Source: a candidate division KSB1 bacterium | GTDB lineage: Bacteria > Zhuqueibacterota > Zhuqueibacteria > Zhuqueibacterales > Zhuqueibacteraceae | Length of the DNA stretch: 64,000 nucleotides | Assembly (NCBI GenBank): GCA_034506175.1 | Contig: JAPDQB010000029.1 | Location: 1 to 64,000, forward strand | Reading direction: 5' to 3' | In this document: one piece after another, positions 59,883 through 64,000 of the stretch | Layout: every line of letters starts with the position of its first letter | How positions within the stretch are numbered: the first letter of the stretch is position 1 | Program-made: the position numbers and the translations under genes | The notes under the pieces: model-generated | The model's input: the letters and a program-made list of their open reading frames with translations, nothing else | What the model was told of the DNA's origin: nothing | The model's database searches: none

Positions 59883-61151
59883 ATGTTGGAATCGCTTATT
59901 ATCACGTTGCGCGAAGGCATCGAAGCCGCGTTGATTGTCGGCATCGTGATCGTTTATTTGAAGAAAATCAGCCGCGCTGATTTGGCAAAATATGTTTTGG
60001 CTGGCGTCATGACGGCTATCGGATTATCGGCGGCGCTGGCGGCGATGTTTCAACGTATCGCCATCAACGAGGAGGCATACGAAGGCATCGTCATGCTGGT
60101 CGCCGCTGTTTTCGTCGGCAGCTTTATGATTTGGATGCATCATCATGCGCAGCAATTGAAATCGAGCATTCAAACGAAAGTCGACCGGCTGCTCGCCAAC
60201 ACGCCGAGCCGTGCTGCGGCGTTTGGACTTTTTTTGTTCGCGACGATCATGGTCTTGCGTGAAGGCGTTGAGACCGTGCTTTTCCTCAGCGCCATCTCGT
60301 TGACGACGTCCGCGTTGTGGAGCTTCATCGGCGGCATTCTCGGACTCGCTCTGGCGACGGTATTTGCCGTATTTTTCATCAAAGGCAGCGTTCGCGTGGA
60401 TTTGCCGCGCTTCTTTCGCGTCACCAATATCGTGTTGCTCATCTTCATCATCCAACTGTTGATCAACGCTTATCATGAGCTATCCGAAGCCGGAATTTTG
60501 CCCACGACTCCCCAGGCGATGGCGACGGTCGGGCCGATTGTGCGCAATAACATTTTCTTTGTGATTGCCATTCTCGGCTTGCCGCTATTTATTTTTTTAA
60601 CGCCGGACAAGGGAAGGGTCAAATTGCAGGCTGTGGAAATCAGTAATCCTGCCGAGCGCCGAAAGTTGATGGCAAACGTGCAACGCCAACTGCGCTGGCA
60701 GCGTCTCGCCGGCATCTTCGGCATGGTGATTCTGACTTTCATTTGTCTGGATTTCGTTTATGCCCGCGGCCCGGCCGTGCTTTCGCCGGCGGAACCTGTG
60801 ACGCCACAAGACGGCGTGGTGGCTCTGTCGATTTCAAGATTCGAGGACGGCGCGCTGCACCGTTTCAGTTTTACCGATGCGGAAAAAACGCTGCGTTTCC
60901 TCGTCATTAAAATCGATCAAAACAAATTTGGCGTCGCCTTTGACGCCTGCGAAAATTGCGGCGATCAAGGTTATTATCAGGAGGGCGCCGCGATTTTCTG
61001 TCTGAATTGTGTGGCCGAAATCAACCCCTCGACGATTGGCATTGGCGGCGGCTGCAATCCCATTCCGCTCAGTCATGAAGTGCAAAACGATACTCTGCAC
61101 CTCCGCGTCGACGATTTACGCGCCGGAATGAAGTATTTTAAAAATCATTAA
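59883..61151 (+). CDS. FTR1 iron permease fused to DUF2318
   Basis: This 422-residue protein has an N-terminal FTR1 family permease (about seven helices) with both REXXE-type motifs, REGIEA (residues 10-15) and REGVET (about residues 124-129), the iron-handling signature. The C-terminal domain (about 305-420) is DUF2318, with CENCGDQGYYQEG, FCLNCVAEIN and GGGCNP, a Cys-rich likely Fe-S or metal domain. It probably imports iron. Similar FTR1-DUF2318 genes precede two FtsX-type permeases and an ABC ATPase in other bacteria (for example the Campylobacter FTR1-P19 system), as here. Confidence 0.88.
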   Translation: MLESLIITLREGIEAALIVGIVIVYLKKISRADLAKYVLAGVMTAIGLSAALAAMFQRIAINEEAYEGIVMLVAAVFVGSFMIWMHHHAQQLKSSIQTKVDRLLANTPSRAAAFGLFLFATIMVLREGVETVLFLSAISLTTSALWSFIGGILGLALATVFAVFFIKGSVRVDLPRFFRVTNIVLLIFIIQLLINAYHELSEAGILPTTPQAMATVGPIVRNNIFFVIAILGLPLFIFLTPDKGRVKLQAVEISNPAERRKLMANVQRQLRWQRLAGIFGMVILTFICLDFVYARGPAVLSPAEPVTPQDGVVALSISRFEDGALHRFSFTDAEKTLRFLVIKIDQNKFGVAFDACENCGDQGYYQEGAAIFCLNCVAEINPSTIGIGGGCNPIPLSHEVQNDTLHLRVDDLRAGMKYFKNH

Positions 61152-61170
61152 GAGGGTCTGCATCCACCGC

Positions 61171-62454
61171 ATGTTGTTCCGTATCCTGCGCGAATCCTTT
61201 CTGCGCCGCAAAAGACGAAAACTCATCGCTGTCACCGCCATCACCCTCGGCGCCGGCATCGTCACCGGTTTGTTGAGCGTTGCCATCAACATCGGCGACA
61301 AAATCAACCGCGAGCTGAAACGCTACGGCGCCAATCTTGTTTTATTGCCGCAGGAAGATACCCTGCCATTGGAAGTTGCCGGCTTTGATTATTCATTTCT
61401 GCTTGCCAACGGCCATCTCGACGAAGCCGATTTGCCGAAAATCAAGGAAATTTTCTGGCGCCACAACATCGTTGGATTTGCGCCCGAGCTGCAAGCGCGG
61501 GCCAATTTGGTCATGCAAGACTCGAGAGGCGAAAGCGTTACTCTGATCGGGGCCTGGTTCGACAAGGCCCTGCCGCTGAAAGAGCAGCCAGATTTTCGTA
61601 CCGGCTTGCGCCACGTGGCGAGTTATTGGAAAGTTCACGGGAGCTGGGCGCGTGATGATTCGCAGCACGACGCGATGATCGGAGCGGAAATCGCGCGGCG
61701 TTTGCAAGTGAATCTCGGTGATTCGCTGGTTATCGAAATCAATCAGCAACTTGAAACTTTTTTAGTGCGCGGCATTGTCACCACCGGCAGCGCCGAAGAG
61801 CAGCAAATTTTTGCGCCGCTGTCCGCTGTGCAGCAGCTTCTCAATCAACCGGGGAAAATCAAAAAAGTTTTGGTGAGCGCCTTGACCAATCCGGAAGACG
61901 ATTTTGCGCAAAGACCAGTCGAGCAAATGAGCCGCGAAGAGTATGATCGCTGGTATTGCACGCCGTATGTCAGTTCAATCGCTTTGCAGCTCTGCGAAGC
62001 CATTCCAGGCTCGGAGGCGCGAGTGGTGCGGCAGGTCGCGGAAGGCGAGGGCGCGCTCTTGCGAAAAATTTCTCTGCTCATGTTTCTGATCGCCCTGGCG
62101 ATTTTCTGCACCTCGATTTTAGGTGTTGCCAGCACGATGACGACGACCGTGTTGGAACGGCGCAAAGAAGTCGGCATCTTTCGCGCGCTCGGCGCGGAAA
62201 GCCATCAGATTTCCAGCGTCTTTCTCGGCGAAGCGCTGGTCATGGGCGTGTTCGGCGGCGCGCTCGGCGCCGGCCTGGGCTATCTCATCGCCCAGTTGAT
62301 TTCCTGGCAGGTTTTTGGCGAAAGGCTCGCCTACAATGCGCTGCTCCTGCCGGTCGCCATCGCCATCGCCCTGCTGATTGCAACGCTCGGCAGCTTGTTG
62401 CCCTTGCGCAAAGCGTTTTCATTCGATCCGATTGTGACTTTACATAGCGCATAA
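61171..62454 (+). CDS. ABC transporter permease, FtsX family (iron system, first)
   Basis: This 427-residue FtsX/MacB-type permease has an N-terminal helix after FLRRKRRKLIA (AVTAITLGAGIVTGLLSVA), a large extracytoplasmic domain and three C-terminal helices (KISLLMFLIALAIFCTSIL, LGEALVMGVFGGALGAGLGYL, ALLLPVAIAIALLIATLG). It lies 19 bp after the FTR1 gene and 10 bp before a second permease. Its substrate is not known; the operon context suggests iron-related export or uptake. Confidence 0.87.
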   Translation: MLFRILRESFLRRKRRKLIAVTAITLGAGIVTGLLSVAINIGDKINRELKRYGANLVLLPQEDTLPLEVAGFDYSFLLANGHLDEADLPKIKEIFWRHNIVGFAPELQARANLVMQDSRGESVTLIGAWFDKALPLKEQPDFRTGLRHVASYWKVHGSWARDDSQHDAMIGAEIARRLQVNLGDSLVIEINQQLETFLVRGIVTTGSAEEQQIFAPLSAVQQLLNQPGKIKKVLVSALTNPEDDFAQRPVEQMSREEYDRWYCTPYVSSIALQLCEAIPGSEARVVRQVAEGEGALLRKISLLMFLIALAIFCTSILGVASTMTTTVLERRKEVGIFRALGAESHQISSVFLGEALVMGVFGGALGAGLGYLIAQLISWQVFGERLAYNALLLPVAIAIALLIATLGSLLPLRKAFSFDPIVTLHSA

Positions 62455-62464
62455 GGAAATTACG

Positions 62465-63634
62465 TTGTACGCATTCACGTTTTACCGAACCGTGTTTGCT
62501 CGAATTTTATTTAAATCTTTTCGCGGTCGCGACAGCCGGCAGGTTGTGGCTTTTTTCGCCGTGGTGATCGCCGCTGCGGTCGCTTCAACGTTGTTCACGA
62601 TTCGCGCCGACGCCGGCGCCAAGATCAATGTTGAGCTGCGCGCCTATGGTGCCAATCTCGTGCTCGTGCCGGCAGAGGCGGAAAATCAGCGCACACTTTC
62701 GGTTCGCGAAGTCATGGCCTATCCATGGCCAGCCTCGAGCGACACGCTGCATGGCTTGGCGCCCGTGTTGTATGGCGTTGTGCATCTCATCGCCGATTCC
62801 GCCGTCTCGACGCCGCCGGCGGTCGTGGCGCTCGGTGCAGATTTCGGCGCGATACGCCGGGTCAATTCATTTTGGGAGATCAAACCGGCGCTCAACGAGT
62901 TGCGTGAAAATGAAGTTCTCGCCGGCCAGGCAGCGGCGCGCAAGCTGGGTTTATCAATCGGACAGTCCATTCGATTGCGTGCGCCGTCAGCGAATGCTTC
63001 GGGAAATTTTCGTCTTGCCGGTATCGTGAGCACAGGCGAAAATGAGGATGATCAAATTATTTTGAGTTTGCAAGCCTTGCAACAACTGTTGGATTCGCCG
63101 GACCGTGCCACGTTGGTGATGGCCAGCCTCAAGGGCGGCCCCGCTGTTGTTGAAAAAATAGTTGCCGATATTTCACAGCGACTCGCGGGCGTCAAGGCCA
63201 AACCGGTGAGAAAAATCGCCGAATCCGAAGCGCATGTTCTGCAAATTTTAACTTTGCTGATGACGATTGTCACTGTTTTCACCGTCATTGTGGCGACGCT
63301 ATGCCTCGGCGCCACCATGACCGCCTTGATCGTCGAGCGCCAGCAGGAAGTCGGCGTCATGAAAGCCCTCGGCGCGGAGAGTCGTCACGTCGCCCGGCTC
63401 GTTGCTGCCGAATTGATCCTGCTCGGCTTGAGCGGCGGCGTGGCCGGTTATGGGGTGGGACTCTTCTTCGCGGAAGTGATCAGTAAAAATGTTTTCAATA
63501 CCTACGCCGCGATTCGCCTGGAAATTTTGCCGGCGGTGTTGATTTTGGCGCTGGGAATTTCCCTCGTTGCTGCAGTTTTCCCGCTGCGCCGCGCCTTGCA
63601 AATCGAACCAACCATTGCGCTGCGAGGAGAATGA
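62465..63634 (+). CDS. ABC transporter permease, FtsX family (iron system, second)
   Basis: This 389-residue FtsX-type permease, paralogous to the preceding gene, begins at a TTG and has a helix at VVAFFAVVIAAAVASTLF. The periplasmic domain and the C-terminal helices (LMTIVTVFTVIVATLCLGA, LILLGLSGGVAGYGVGL, ILPAVLILALGISLVA) are complete, ending RALQIEPTIALRGE. The two permeases probably form a heterodimer with the ATPase that starts at 63636, 1 bp after the stop. Confidence 0.87.
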   Translation: MYAFTFYRTVFARILFKSFRGRDSRQVVAFFAVVIAAAVASTLFTIRADAGAKINVELRAYGANLVLVPAEAENQRTLSVREVMAYPWPASSDTLHGLAPVLYGVVHLIADSAVSTPPAVVALGADFGAIRRVNSFWEIKPALNELRENEVLAGQAAARKLGLSIGQSIRLRAPSANASGNFRLAGIVSTGENEDDQIILSLQALQQLLDSPDRATLVMASLKGGPAVVEKIVADISQRLAGVKAKPVRKIAESEAHVLQILTLLMTIVTVFTVIVATLCLGATMTALIVERQQEVGVMKALGAESRHVARLVAAELILLGLSGGVAGYGVGLFFAEVISKNVFNTYAAIRLEILPAVLILALGISLVAAVFPLRRALQIEPTIALRGE

Positions 63635-63635
63635 G

Positions 63636-64000
63636 ATGCGGAGTGTTATTCTCGAACAAGTTTCAAAAAAATATGATAACGTATACGCGCTTAACGGTAT
63701 CTCATTAAATATAGAAAAAAATGACTGGATCGCCGTGATGGGCCCGTCCGGCTCCGGTAAATCGACGTTGCTCCATATTATCGGCGGCCTGGATTCCCCA
63801 ACCACCGGCAAGGTCGTCATCGAAGGCGAGGATATTTCCGGCCTCTCGTCCAGGCAGCTCGCCGTTTTTCGCCGTGAGAAAGTGGGGTTTGTGTTTCAAC
63901 AATTTTATCTCGTGCCCTATTTGACCGCGCTGGAGAACGTCATGCTCGCGCAATATTTTCACAGCATGACGGACGAGCAGGAAGCGATTGCCGCCTTAAA
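63636..64000 (+). CDS. ABC transporter ATP-binding protein (partial)
   Basis: This is the first 121 codons of a MacB/LolD-type ABC ATPase, with Walker [13 protein letters not shown] and the Q-loop VGFVFQQFYL. The signature and Walker B lie beyond the window end. It starts 1 bp after the second permease stop, so it is part of the FTR1 operon. Confidence 0.92.
   Translation, partial: MRSVILEQVSKKYDNVYALNGISLNIEKNDWIAVMGPSGSGKSTLLHIIGGLDSPTTGKVVIEGEDISGLSSRQLAVFRREKVGFVFQQFYLVPYLTALENVMLAQYFHSMTDEQEAIAAL

Overview
The window looks like a chromosome segment from a Gram-negative bacterium. It encodes lipopolysaccharide heptose synthesis (rfaE1, rfaE2), TolC and HlyD efflux components, many lipoproteins, and a 1266-residue secreted protein that ends in a type IX secretion (Por) sorting domain. 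That domain points to the FCB group, perhaps a KSB1- or Calditrichota-like lineage. This placement is inference and weak.

Region 1 (1-11.0 kb) is the most unusual part. Three minus-strand cassettes lie in tandem. Each has a small exported cysteine-rich peptide, a 6-bladed beta-propeller protein and a thioredoxin-fold protein. Two also have a MauE/DoxX-type membrane protein, one of them fused to rhodanese, and the middle cassette adds a TPR protein. Each cassette is preceded by a copy of a roughly 230-bp repeat. Read toward the genes, the repeat holds a sigma70-like promoter, a conserved leader and a terminator-like hairpin. Each cassette ends against a 3' fragment of an RND efflux pump gene, and the fragments are progressively decayed. 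My inference is a disulfide-rich secreted peptide system with its own redox partners and leader-RNA control, expanded by tandem duplication.

Region 2 (11.0-12.8 kb) holds a wrecked IS481-like transposase, a 20-bp hairpin and several cruciform-forming REP-like elements. Region 3 (12.8-23.4 kb) has heptose synthesis, a nucleotide pyrophosphatase-like lipoprotein, a GH78-like rhamnosidase, a radical SAM protein, an orphan [2Fe-2S] subunit, a hydroxyacyl-CoA dehydrogenase, an alcohol dehydrogenase and an M20 amidohydrolase. Region 4 (23.5-27.9 kb) is defence-like: a frameshifted CHAT protease-STAND NTPase-TPR protein beside an HNH endonuclease with an overlapping small partner. Region 5 (27.9-35.6 kb) has a NagB/PIG-L fusion, homoserine kinase, a DMT transporter and a MinD-like ATPase. 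It also holds ruined remains of an ECF sigma factor, a PP2C phosphatase and an IS end.

Region 6 (35.8-43.2 kb) is a MacAB-TolC-type efflux operon preceded by a chalcone isomerase-like protein and a DUF5666 protein. Region 7 (43.4-48.5 kb) has the large malectin-domain secreted protein and a metzincin-like lipoprotein. Region 8 (49.0-59.5 kb), all on the minus strand, has DNA polymerase IV, a cell-wall amidase, a DNPH1-like hydrolase, an isopropylmalate synthase-like enzyme, fatty acid/CoA enzymes (crotonase, 3-hydroxyacyl-CoA dehydrogenase, thiolase), a nitrilase with an altered catalytic position, two coiled-coil proteins and several small or broken genes. Region 9 (59.8-64 kb) is an FTR1-DUF2318 iron permease followed by two FtsX-type permeases and an ABC ATPase cut by the window edge. 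I see no rRNA, tRNA or CRISPR array.
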